Assembly (NCBI GenBank): GCA_028554755.1
Contig: JAPTOF010000008.1
Span: 10,558,001-10,622,000, forward strand
Reading direction: 5' to 3'
Length of the DNA: 64,000 nt
Source of the DNA: Cordia subcordata
Taxonomy: Eukaryota > Streptophyta > Magnoliopsida > Boraginales > Cordiaceae
This document shows positions 35,811 to 47,251 of this stretch, one piece after another. Position numbers and translations under genes: made by a program. Position 1 is the stretch's first letter, and every line of letters begins with the position of its first letter. Under the pieces are notes generated by a model that saw nothing but the letters and a program-made list of their open reading frames with translations, made no database searches and was not told the DNA's origin.

Positions 35811-38800
35811 TCACTGCTCCACACCGCAAATAGCAACCAAATCCAAACAATGCTTGAACTTGCTGACTGGAACCACCTTAGTCATCATATCTGCTGGATT
35901 CTCATAGGTAGAAATCTTCTGCACCGATATGATTCCTTGTGATATAATATCTCCGATAAAATGATATCTAACATCAATATGTTTAGTCCTCTCATGATAC
36001 ATCTGATTCTTCGTCAGATGGATTGCACTCTGACTATCACAAAAGACTGTACTTGTATCTTGCTGCAGTCCAAGATCACGAACCAGGCCTTGTAACCACA
36101 TGGCCTCCTTCACGCACGTAATTGCCATGTACTCCGCTTGATGATCGACAATGCCACGATGAAGCGTAATGTCGCTTTCCAACTGATAGCACATCCAGAG
36201 AGAGTAAACACGTAACCCGTCAGAGATCTTCTCTTATCAAGGTCACCCGCAAAGTTTAAATCACAATAACCCACCAACCTCGCGCAATCTCCAGTCATCT
36301 TGCTAAATAGCAATCCTATATTCGCGATTACACGCAAATATCTCATTATCCATTTCACGCTTCCCGTGTGTTTTCCCGGTGATGCCATATACCGCTCACA
36401 ACACTAACTGCATGTGAAATATCAGGACGAGTGCACACTATAGCATACATCAAGCTACCAACAACACTCGAGTATGGAACATGAGACATATGCTCCACCT
36501 CCTCCTCAGTTTTAGGTGACAAATCTGCAGACAATTTGAAGTGAGCAGCAAGCGGCACACTCACAGGCTTAGCTTTAAGCGTCCCGAAACGCTCCAGCAC
36601 ATTTTCAATATAACTTTGTTGAGACAAAAATAGCTTCCCAGCGTTTCTATATCTGTGAATCTCCATGCCAAGAATCTTCTTCGCTGCTCCAAGATCCTTC
36701 ATCTCAAACTCATCACCTAGCTGCTTCTTTAATTCGTTGATTGCAGACATGCTTTTAGCAGCAATAAGCATATCATCGACATACAACAGCAAATACACAA
36801 ACGAACCATCTGGAAGCTTCTTGAGATATACACAGCTGTCGTAAGCACTCCTTGTGTATCCAGCACATACCATGAATGTGTCAAATCTCTTGTACCATTG
36901 CCGAGGTGACTGCTTCAACCCATACAAGGATTTCTTCAGTTTGCAAACACGGTTCTCCTTACCAGGAACTAAATACCCCTCCGGCTGACTCATGTAAATT
37001 TGCTCTTCAAGATCACCATGCAAAAACGCTGTTTTTACATCTAGCTGCTCAAGCTCTAAGTCATGAAGAGCAACCAAGGCAAGTAAAACCCTGATGGAAG
37101 TATGCTTCACAACCAGAGAGAACACTTCGTTAAAGTCAACACCCTCCCTTTGTGTATAGCCTTTTGCCACCAACCGTGCCTTGTATCGAGGACCCACAAC
37201 CCCTGGAGTACCTTCCTTTTTCTTGTAAACCCATTTGCAACCGACAACTCGCTGTCCCTTAGGCAATTCAACAAGCTCCCATGTTTGATTCTTATGAAGA
37301 GACTCAATCTCCTCACTCATGGCACCCACCCACCGAAAGAATCTTTCCCGGATATGGCCTCTTTGTATGAATTCGGCTCATGTCCTTCAATTGTTTAAAC
37401 CTTGATCAAAGCATAAGCAACAAGATCAGCGTATCTATACCTTTGAGGCTCTCTAATCTGTCTCCTTTCTCGCCCGATGGCTAATCGTATACATTGTTCA
37501 GGCATATTTTGATCATGTGCCTCGATTGGTTGAGTCGGCTGAATTTGTTGCTACTATTGCTAGATGGAACATTTAGTACATCGAAAATACCTCCACTGTT
37601 CTTTGACACCGTGGTCTAAATCACTATCGCTTTTCCTTTTCTTGGTCTAATAAAGCGGACTCATTGAACGTAACATCCTGCGATGAGGAAACACGGAGAC
37701 TTTGGATCTGCACCACAACCTGTAACCTTTCCTCTCGGACGCATAGCCTAGAAATATGCATTTCTTTGCCCTCGGCTCCAACTTGCCATCCTTCACGTGA
37801 GCGTATGCAGGGCAACCGAACACTCTCAATCGAGAGTAGTCAGCAGGCTTACCAGACCATAACTCAAAAGGAGTTTTCAATTCAACAGCTTTATATGGAG
37901 ACCTATTCATCAAGTAGCATGCCGTATTGGACTTCACCAAAAGTCTTGACTCAAACCAGTTGGGAGAGCATACAACGAGCTCTCTCCACGATTTCTATTC
38001 ATGCGTTACGCACCTCCATTCTATTGTGGTGTCCCTACACATGTGCGGTGTCTCACAATGCCATGTTTCTTGCAGAACTCATCAAACTCTTTGTTGCAAT
38101 ATTCCAACCCATTGTCAGTCCTAAGACGCTTAATTTGTTTACCAGTCTGCTTCTCAATCAACGTCTTCCACTCGACAAATGTTAGAAACGCCTCATCTTT
38201 AATTTTTAAGAAGTATACCCACACCATCCGAGAGTATGCATCAATGAAAGTGATGTAATACCTGGCACCTTTCTTGGAAGGAACTTTATTAGGACCCCAA
38301 AGATCAGAATGAATATAATCAAGTGTGCCTTTGGTGTTCTCCTGCCCCTTACTGAACTTCACCCTGGTTTGCTTTCCAAAGACACAATGCTCGCAGAATT
38401 CAAGCTTTCTAGTTCTTTGTCCACAAAGCAAATCCCTCGTGCTCAGCTCGGTTAGTCCCCTCTCGCTCATATGGCCCAACCTTTTGTGCCATAACTGCGT
38501 AGTGTTATTATCACTCTCCTCGGATGTAACAGCTGCAACACCTGTAACTGTACTACCTTGAAGGATATATAGGCCGCCAATCAAGTTCCCTTTCAAGAGC
38601 ACAATTGCACCTTTAGTCACCTTTAAGACACTATTCTCACTTCGGAATTTGTATCCATGAGAATCCAAACGCCCAAGAGAAATCAAGTTTTTCTTCAGCT
38701 CCGGTACATGCCAACACTCGAGATATCTTGTAATACCATCAAACATCTTGATATTTACGATGCCCATTCCCTCCACCTTTAACGAAAGATCATTGCCTAG

Positions 38801-39795
38801 AAAGACTTTCCCTTCTCTTTTAGAATAAGAAGAGAGCCAGTCGCGCCTAGGACACATATGGAACGTTGCACCAGTATCAAGAATCCATTGATTTTGCCAC
38901 TGTGATCCACTCACAGTCAAAACTTCCCCGGTACTACTCAAGTTATCTCCATCATCACAAGACTCTCCACCACATTAGCTGAATTCTCCACCTTTTTCTT
39001 TCCTTTTCTCGATCTTGGACATTCTTTCTTAATGTGACCCTTTTCGCCACACTCGAAACAGCGTAGCTTCCTTGCTCTTGATTTTGACCTTGACTTGCAT
39101 TTCTTTCTATCCGAAGATCCACCTCTATTCTCCGATCTCCCTCTACTCACTAAACCTTCCCCATGAACTTCTTTCCTATGTCCCGGAATATGTGTTTGAA
39201 GATCCTTCGATTTTAATGAAGTAATCACATCTTCAAAAGTAATTTTATCCCTCCCGTACAACATAGTGTCCACAAAGTTCATATATGAAGACGGTAAGGA
39301 GCATAACACGATCATAGCTTGATCTTCGTCATCAATTTTAACACTCACATCCTTCAAAGCAATAAAACAAGAGGTAAACTCATCAAGGTGTTGTTTTAGT
39401 GACGTACCTTCTTTCATTCTAAGATGATACAATCGCTTCTTCAAGTAGAGGTGATTAGTGAGAGATTTAGATGCATACAATTCCACCAAAGTATTCCAAG
39501 CCTCAACTGCTATCGTCTTCTCCGCAATCTCCAGCAATACTTCGTTTGTCACGGATATATGTATTGCACTCAAGGCTTTCGCTTCGAGTTCTTCTCTCGT
39601 TGCTGGTTCTATCCTTTCTGGGATCACTCCTTCAATGACTTTCCAATGTCCCTGCATTGTCATAAATGCCTTGAATCTGATCCTCCAAAGACTGAAACTC
39701 ATTCTCCCGTCAAACTTATCGATTTCAAACTTTCCACCTGTGGAAAACATCTTCGTTTGCTCAAAACTCACACTTCGGGATTGAATTTGGCTCAA
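35811..39795 (-). pseudogene. gag-pol of Copia A, broken
   Basis: Gag lies at about 39795-38938; its first in-frame ATG is at 39750. It ends in an intact zinc knuckle ([14 protein letters not shown]). Protease (LDTGATFHM), pre-integrase ([12 protein letters not shown]) and integrase (RTDNGLEY) lie at 38941-38021 in another frame. Integrase tail pieces follow at 37940-37647. Reverse transcriptase at 37329-36355 keeps the active site YVDDM. RNase H is split between about 36388-36110 and 36194-35811. Catalytic residues are better kept than in Copia element 1, but repeated frameshifts prevent a full polyprotein. Confidence 0.92.
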
Positions 39796-40629
39796 TGAAT
39801 CGCAAAAACGGATTCAGCACGTCGAAAAACCTTAGGAACACCCCTGGTCAACTTTGGTCAACACCAGTCAAAGTCAAACCTGTTGGTCAAAGTCAACACC
39901 GTCCCTAAACATGTACTTCGGAGCAGAATCTGGAAAAACAGAGCCCAAAAATGGACTCAGCACGTCGAAAAATGTGGGGTAAGGCTTTGGTCAAACTCGG
40001 TCAACCCTTGGTCAATGGTCAACGGTCAAAGTCAACCCCGGTCAAACCCTGGTCAACGCCGGTCAAAGTGGTCAAACTGGCCAGAATTTTTTTTTTTGTT
40101 TCAGGACTAAATCTAAGCCCAAATAAAAATTTCTTTTTTATTCTTTTGGCCTAAACTAAGCCCAAACCCAAAAAAGAAATTTATTATTTTTCTGGCCTAG
40201 AACCCAAGCCCAACAAAAAATTAATTAACCCAAGACCCAAGGCCTAGCCAAAATTGGACAAGGCCACTACCCAGGCCCCGATCCAAATAAACCCAAAGAC
40301 CCAAAGCCTACAAACCCTAAACCTGCTTTACAAACTTGAACCAATTTCCAAAAAATAATACCTGAATACCAAAAACCAACCTCAAGAGCACGCGAACTCT
40401 ATCTTCTTCGCTTGTTCTTCAAACCCAAACACGAACCAGGACCCGCCGACGCAAGCTTCCACTCCAACCACCAACGCTCAACGTAGACAGCACCGGAGCA
40501 CTCCTCGCCGAACAAAGACCTTTGTTTAGTTAGGCACCGTTTGGTTTGAGAAATTTTGGTTTCACAGTGAGTTTTGATTTTTCCTTTTTCCCTCAAGCAG
40601 CGGAATATATCTAAGCTCTGATACCAGTT

Positions 40630-40995
40630 TGTTGGGGAAAAACATGCAAACACGAAGAATACGAGAAGAAATAACGGACACAAGAAATTACGTGGTTCGG
40701 CTTTGAAGCCTACGTCCACGAGCAGCAGAGAATAATTATATTACTAATCACGAATGCTACAAGGCTCTCACTTTGGTTTCTCTCTCACCCCACATATCAC
40801 AAGAGGTATGAACCTCTACACCCCCATGGGGTACGACCCTAAGGCACCAAATACAATGTCCTAGCCCCTATTTATAGTACACAAGTATCCTAATCCGTAT
40901 TTTAATAAGGAAACAGTATACTACTAGGAAAAGTAAACAGTATACTACAAGGAAAAAGACACATATTAATTATATAATACGGGCCACATTCAACA
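40630..40995 (-). repeat. 5' LTR of Copia A
   Basis: 366 bp, TGTTGGGG at the left and CATTCAACA at the right on the + strand, abutting the GATTA duplication. Confidence 0.93.
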
Positions 40996-41974
40996 GATTA
41001 TGAGATGACTAATAAGTCTTAGGAATTCAAGGATTGAAAACAAGCTAGATGCTCTTTGGAGATGATTGCAGAACTATGACAGGATAGTAAAGAGTGGAAT
41101 GTGAGTCTATTGCAAAATCTTTTCTCAGAAGAGGTTACTAAAAGAATTCTGGCTATCAATTTGCATGATTCGTAGTTGAATGATGAATGGTAGCAGCCTT
41201 TTACAAAAAAAATGGTCAATACAGTGAAGAGTGGCTGTGGCTTGGCAATTGAGTTCATTAATCGAAGGGAAAATGTTGAAATTCCTTCTTCATGATTCCA
41301 GCAAACACCTCTTCTTTGAAGTAGGGTGTGGAGTCTCAAAGTGGCACCTAAAATTAGAAACTTTGTTTGGAGGGTGCAAAAATGCGATCCCAATGGAAAG
41401 CAATTTATTCTCAAGAAAATATGTAGCTGGCCCATTTGTAAAATTTGCAATAAAGGAATTGAAACAACATGACATCTTCTCTTTCAGTATCAATGGGTGA
41501 TGAGGTGTTGGTTTTCATCTCCTTTACAGATTAGGGTGGAAACACATGATACTTTTAGGTTTGATAAATGGTATCTACAAATAGGAGAGAAGCTTGGAAG
41601 GCAGGTTATCATAAAGCGGAAGCGGAAAAAATTATTGCTAATATGTGCTGGGCAATATGGAATATGAGGAATAAATTTAAGTTTGAGGCGAGAAAAGTTG
41701 ATCAAAGTTTTGTTTTGGATTTTATCAAGAAAGAGGCTAAAAATGAAAGCACCTATTCACTTTTTAGTAATAAAATTTTTACTGATACCAGATGCTGGGG
41801 ATGAACAGATCACTCAAGGGTTGGAGCCTTTGCAAGAGCAAGGAATTAAAATAAGGCTGCAGATCTGTATTGATGCAGCTTTTGAAATGATGAACATGGA
41901 AGCTAGAATTGGAGTTATTGCTTGGAACTCTAAAGGGAATATGGTTGACAATATTGTGAAAGTCGTCCGATGTG

Positions 41975-42132
41975 TGTAACGACCCAAGCCTAATTATTGG
42001 ACTTCTATCACATTAGAGCCTAACCAACTGACCCAAAATGCTTAAGCTAGTAATGACAGTAGTAGTGAACCTAAGCCATTATAAAGTGCACACAAATCTC
42101 ACAAAGAACCGATGTGGGATGGAGCGTTATGA
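41975..42132 (-). repeat. TRIM LTR, type X, copy 1
   Basis: 158 bp. On the + strand it starts TGTAACGACC at the outer edge of the insert. It shares 'cacacaaatctcacaaagaa' with copy 2. Confidence 0.75.
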
Positions 42133-42249
42133 ACTCCCCCCCCTTAAAGGCCTGACGTTCTCGTCGAGGTCCAAATACAAACAGAACAGAACCACAATCC
42201 AGGACCCCAGGCAGCGTGGAATTTGCCCAGAACCTGCTCTGATACCACC

Positions 42250-42407
42250 TATAATGACCCAGACCCAACTACTGGCCTACCGCCACACTTGAACCTAACT
42301 AATTGGCTCAAAATGCTTAAGCCGGTGATGACAGTAGTAGTGAACCCAAGCTATTATAAATTGCACACAAATCTCACAAAGAACCGATATGGGATGGGGC
42401 GTCATAA
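42250..42407 (-). repeat. TRIM LTR, type X, copy 2
   Basis: About 158 bp, starting TATAATGACCC and sharing the type X sequence in the same orientation as copy 1. Confidence 0.7.
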
Positions 42408-42631
42408 ACTCCCCCTTTAAAGTCGCGACATCCTCGTTGCGGCCCAAACACAAACAGAACCACAGTCCAGAATCCTAGGCAGCGTGGAATCTACCCAGAA
42501 CTTACTCTGATACCACCTGAACAACCCAGGCCCAACTACTAGCCTATTATCACCAGCTTAAGCATTTTTTGCCAGTTGGTTAGGCTCAAGTGTAATGACA
42601 GGCCAGTAGTTGGGCTTGAGTTATTTAGGAA

Positions 42632-42801
42632 TGTGACATCCCACATCGATTTGTGGGGTGACTTGTGACTTGTGACTTGTTTATAAGTGGTTGGTGGGGG
42701 TATAATTAATAACTTGGGTTAACCATTTTGGGCTAATTGATTAGAGGCCCAAGTAGTTATTAGTTATACCCACAACACCAGTCTCACTCGGCGGTGTGAC
42801 A
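42632..42801 (+). repeat. TRIM LTR, type Y, copy 1
   Basis: 170 bp from TGTGACATCCCACATCG to GGTGTGACA, followed directly by a primer-site-like sequence (gaatggtatcaaacc). Confidence 0.75.
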
Positions 42802-42919
42802 GAATGGTATCAAACCAGGCTCTGGGCAGATTCCACGATACCTAGGGTCTTGGACTGTGGTTCTGTTCTGTTTGTGTTTGGACCTCGACAAGGACGTCAG
42901 GTCCTTAAGGGGGATAGTC

Positions 42920-43076
42920 TGTAACACCACATCCCATATCGGTTCTTTGTGAGATTTGTGTGCACTTTATAATGGCTTGGGTTCACTACTACTGTTGTCA
43001 CTAGCTTAAGTATTTCAGGCCAGTTGGTTAGGCTCTAGTGTGGTGGCAGGCCAGTAGTTGAGCTTGGGTCGTTACA
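42920..43076 (+). repeat. TRIM LTR, type X, copy 3
   Basis: 157 bp from TGTAACACCACATCCC to GGTCGTTACA, preceded by a purine tract and followed by a primer-site-like gaatcgtattcagagcc. Confidence 0.75.
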
Positions 43077-43268
43077 GAATCGTATTCAGAGCCAGCTACC
43101 AAGTGGTTGCGGGAGCTAAGTGCTATGCGGGACAAAGTGCTACACCAAATGTGCAGTGGGAGCCACCTTTTGAGCCCGTAAAAGCCACATCTAAAGTCTT
43201 GCACCGCCTAATCTTGTGTGTGATTGTGTGCCCCTGACGATGACGACAAGTCCTTAACGGGGGATGAA

Positions 43269-43428
43269 TGTGATATCCCACATCGGTTCGTGGGGTGACT
43301 TGTGACTTGTTTATAAATGGGTAGTATGGGTATAATTAATAATTTGGATTAACTATTTTGGGTTAGTTGATTAGAGGTCCAAGTAATTAGTTATGTCCAC
43401 AACACCAGTTTCGCTCGGGAGCGTGACA
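43269..43428 (+). repeat. TRIM LTR, type Y, copy 2
   Basis: 160 bp from TGTGATATCCCACATCGG to GAGCGTGACA, at the right edge of the insert beside the ATGTG duplication. Confidence 0.75.
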
Positions 43429-43945
43429 ATGTGAAACAGCAAAAGCTGAAGCTTATGCTTTCTTGTTAGCGTGTGAGCTTGTGGAGAAAAGGAATTGTTT
43501 GTCATCTTTTGTAGTACTTTCTGATAATGTGGCGATTGTATCAACTGTCAACAAAAGGAAAAAAAAAAAAAAGATGCAAAAGAGTTATTAATTGGAAGAT
43601 TGATAATATTATTCATCAAGGTTTGTTGAAGTTGTCAAATGCAGAATCATGGCATACTGTTAAAATTAGAAGACAGGAGAATTCGGCTACTGATTTCGTG
43701 GCAAAATTTGTGCTCAAGCGTAATCTGCCAAATAATTGAACTGTAGTTGTTGAATTTATGCTTAAAAACTCTTCTATTTGTAATTTTCCAACTCTGGGTT
43801 TTGGATGATTTTGATTTTTGCAGGCTTTAAATATTGATTGTACTTGTTATGTATTTGGGGTCTGAGTTCCTCTGTACCTGTTTCTGTATTATCAAATGGA
43901 AAGCTTCTTTTCTTCTACCCAAAAAGTAGAAAAAATAAAAATTAG

Positions 43946-44712
43946 GTATTAAAATGAAGTGACGCAAACAGGGTGACGTCATCATCAGGAGCTGAAATTT
44001 AAATGATCAATAATGGTTCATAACTTTTCTTATCTCAAAATTGAGGGAACAACTAAATAAGCAAAGAAGATTGTCCAATCCCTTAATATGAATTTAAATC
44101 GTGTCCGGGGTGTGATCAAAATAAGGTACTTATGAAAAGAATCTTATAATAAGTTTTTCTATTTGTAGTTATGGAATGGAAATAAGATAAATTTTGATTA
44201 TTTACATTTTATTGGTTAAAGAGAAAAATTAAACTTTAATGTAATTTTATTGGGTAAAATGCATGAGAGTTCTACAACAAGTCCTTGTGGTAAATAAAAG
44301 TTCTATACGCACCTCCCACTATCTACAGTCACATAACGATGTTAAAATTTACAGCAACAAAAAAAAATTAATAGCCTTACCCTACTTGTTCAATTGTTTT
44401 TTATTTTTTTAATAAACATGTGCATAACAATTAATCAAATAAAAATTCTTAAACACCCAAGTATTATTTTAAAAAGGTAAAATAATTTGTAAAAATTTAA
44501 ATTTTTAGCAGCAACAGCTTGAGCTACATCGAGATAAACAAGAAATGGAGATGCTCCTATTTAGTGGCGAAGCCAGAAATCCAAAGTAAGGGGCGAAGTC
44601 AACAATTTTTTGGCTAAAAAAACTAATGAAATCTTTTTAATAAGGCATTTTATTTAAAAATTAACACATATAAACTATCAAGATTTCATTATAGTATGTA
44701 TATATCTGTATA

Positions 44713-44782
<70 letters not shown>

Positions 44783-46330
44783 TCTTTTCTCAATGCTCAT
44801 TAAATTACAATATATGCATTATGTTTCAAAATGAAAAAAAAATGTTTTTATTTCTAAATACATTTAAATACATATAAGAATTATTCTATATTTATTGACC
44901 CCCTTCAAAATAATATATTACATATTTATATTTCCCTTTGGCATCTTAAGTCATTGCACTTTCATGGCACAAAAATTATAAAGAACTAATATTTAAGTTA
45001 TTGACTGTCTCTTTCTATTAACACTATTATTACACAAAAATTAATGAAGACACCATAAATTCTTACTAATTAAAGTTTTAATGAAGAAACTGGTAGTTTA
45101 TGTCTCACGTATCTTGCAAAATAACAAGAGCTTGACACTAGTGTGATGTTAGCCAAAGGCCCAAAAGCTCTAAATATTTATGAAAATATTTATGTGGAAG
45201 GAGAGAGAAAGGAGAATAATCTCCATTTGGAAATATTCTTGACATGAGAAAGGTTTACCTTAATTTCTATACACTGGGCCTATTTAGGCCAGCTCCAGTA
45301 GCTTCCTCGTTGCTTTCCCTATATATAAGGACATTTGAATCATTTTTTCACGTGTAAAGACCTCATATTTTAATTGTACTCCAATAACTTCCCTATTCTT
45401 AACCTATTCAAATTCTAGGGATTCTCTATTTTAATTTTACTCTAAAAATATTCCTATTCTATTTCTACTTTAGGACTTTCTATTTTTATTTTATTTAAAA
45501 ATGATCTTTACTTAGTTATAAATATCTAAGTTTGATATTTTTTGTTAGTGTTAATTGATTTTTTTATTAAAAAAATTGTATTATCAGCTACATTTTATTT
45601 TTAATTTAAAGATAATATTATTTTTAAATTTAATAATAATATTTTAATTTTAGGAAATTATTTTTTATTTAATTAAATCCTTTTTAATAGTTTTATAAAT
45701 GATTGATTTGTAATTAAATATTTTATAATATTAAATCTTTATTTAATAAGTAATTTATCATATTTAGTCTTAAATTAAATTTTTTTGGGTTAACTCGCAT
45801 TGTGCTAATTAAGATTAAATATGAAAAGGTACGAAAAGCTGAAGAAAATTAAATATTTTAAATTCATTTAAATTACAATTATCTAACTTTAAATAATTAC
45901 AAAATCATCTCAAATTACACTAAAGTGCTTATGAGAATAAAAAAAATAATATTCAACTTTTCTCTCTGATTTCTATATAAATTTTACGTATAAAATTTCA
46001 ATTCGATTGGTCATGTAAAATAAAAAAAATAGATATATATACCCTCATATTCACGCAATATACCTCTACTTAAAATTTTTTTTTTAATTTATAATCAATC
46101 TTATCTCAAATTTGTCAAAACAGTAAAATATAAAATTAACACATTTTTCACTTTTAATTTTTATAAAGAGATGTGTAAATATAAGTATAACTTGTTTGAC
46201 TCCTTTTAAAATTACTAAAATTTTCAACAACTGTCGATGATATAATTTAAATTTTGTATTACAATAATATTGAGCATATAGCCATGCCTTGCAATGCGTT
46301 GGTTTACTAGTTCTTTCGACAAAAATTTGC
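43946..46330. other. AT-rich intergenic stretch, no gene seen
   Basis: Very AT-rich. It contains the CT/TA microsatellite listed separately. No coding or RNA signal was recognised. Confidence 0.5.
44713..44776 (+). repeat. Compound CT/TA microsatellite
   Basis: About 26 bp of CT dinucleotides followed by about 38 bp of TA dinucleotides. Confidence 0.95.
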
Positions 46331-47160
46331 ATTCATGCACAAACCACCTCCTTTGCGATTTCTCCGGGGTGTGAAAACTATTACAATCGACACATTCTTT
46401 TTTCTGGTCAAGATTACACTGGCCGTTGACTTGCAATAGGAATCATACATTCACTTGCAGTCGAAATCATAGATAACATTTGTCTTTTAGCTGGCTTGGC
46501 TAAGTAAATCTTTCCTATTAGGGATAGTCACATGAATTATCAAGTAACCAAGTCTTTGAATTGTGTTTACTGAACATGCTTCCCTTGCTTTCTTTCTTTT
46601 TTCCCCATAATGGGAACGCTTTTATAAACTATTTAAATTAAGGTGCTAAATTTCAAAACATATCATGCAATCTAAGAGACAAGATTCAAATCAATTAATT
46701 AAGTATAAAACTTAAATAAGTTGAGCAATCACAACATGGGTGGCAAACAGCAAATGAAAAGAATGTTATAGGCAAAGACATGGAAAAGAATTTCATGTCC
46801 TGCTGCCATGCAACTAAAATCGATCACTAACTACAGCTTGTGATAAGATTATTTTGAGACCACGAAAAAAAAAAAAAAAAAAGTGGGCTCCATGTTAATG
46901 TGAGACCGATAGGGCCTTTTCTAGCTGAAGTAATCGAGCTGATCGATCCATTTTCTCCTATTTTGTTTGGGTCAAAATAACTCGGAAGACTTTGAGCTTG
47001 CAGGAAGCAAACAAGCTTCTGTTATCAGCTATCTTGAGAGGCTTTCGAGAACAACTCAAGCTTAAAGTGCACAGGCTTTTTCAAGTTACAAAAATAGAAA
47101 TCACTTCGGCAAACTGAAAACATAGTCTGTATTATTCAAGTACATTCTACTCTGAAATTA
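46330..47160 (-). repeat. Duplicated flank of the NPF units
   Basis: Homologous to about 29800-30480. Both have 'gctggcttg(a/g)cta', 'aatctttcctat', 'aattaaggtgctaaatttc' and 'gactttgagcttgcaggaa' in the same order. The shared order shows that the tandem unit includes the region from one gene's upstream side into the next gene's 3' side. Confidence 0.75.
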
Positions 47161-47251
47161 TCAGACAGGGAAAAAATATATGATACGTACGAATAGTGTA
47201 AGACAAAATTTGCGACAATTATTTGAATACAATACGAGAAAAGCAACAAAA

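Larger units (their letters stand above)
35370..40995 (-). mobile_element. Copia LTR retrotransposon A, nested in the LINE
   Basis: The 5626-bp element is flanked by GATTA (35365-35369 and 40996-41000). LTRs are 35370-35739 and 40630-40995, beginning T(G/A)TTGGGG and ending CAACA. The LTRs differ at about six bases plus two small indels by eye, so it is young. On the minus strand the primer site TGGTATCAGAGCTTAG (40626-40611) follows the 5' LTR. It belongs to the same family as Copia B in gene B, but its LTRs carry an extra block containing 'atatcacaagaggtatgaac'. A TATA box (minus, CTATTTATA at about 35608-35616) lies in the LTR. Confidence 0.95.
41975..43428. mobile_element. Array of TRIM elements in opposite orientations, nested in the LINE
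   Basis: A 1454-bp insert flanked by exact ATGTG duplications (41970-41974 and 43429-43433). The left half holds minus-oriented TRIM LTRs of type X separated by short interiors; the right half holds plus-oriented LTRs in the order Y, X, Y. The halves meet head to head near 42550-42562. Interiors carry primer-site-like sequences (ggtatcaaacc at 42807, reversed ctctgataccacc at 42238 and 42505) and purine tracts (ttaagggggatagtc, ttaacgggggatgaa). There is no coding sequence. Removing the insert and one ATGTG restores the LINE RNase H frame. Confidence 0.85.
34860..43945 (+). mobile_element. LINE (non-LTR retrotransposon) fragment, split by three later insertions
   Basis: LINE pieces lie at about 34860-34938, 35202-35369, 40996-41974 and 43429-43945. 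In order they read: end of the reverse transcriptase region (GELGFREFEAMNLS, then VASQPNLLVSKVLKGLYF and GSWCWNSLI), a zinc-binding region of plant LINEs (KVAPKIRNFVWRV, ICKICNKGIETT) and an RNase H domain (ICIDAAFEMMN, GVIAWNSKGNMVDN, then ETAKAEAYAFLLACELVE). Several stops and frameshifts make it inactive. The 5' part with the catalytic reverse transcriptase core is missing, as is common for LINEs. Flanks resemble sequence at about 59840-59960, which lacks the LINE. The exact target duplication was not resolved. Confidence 0.85.

Noticed and set aside
37664..38258. Plus-strand open frames inside Copia A
   Set aside because: They are antisense shadows of integrase on the minus strand.
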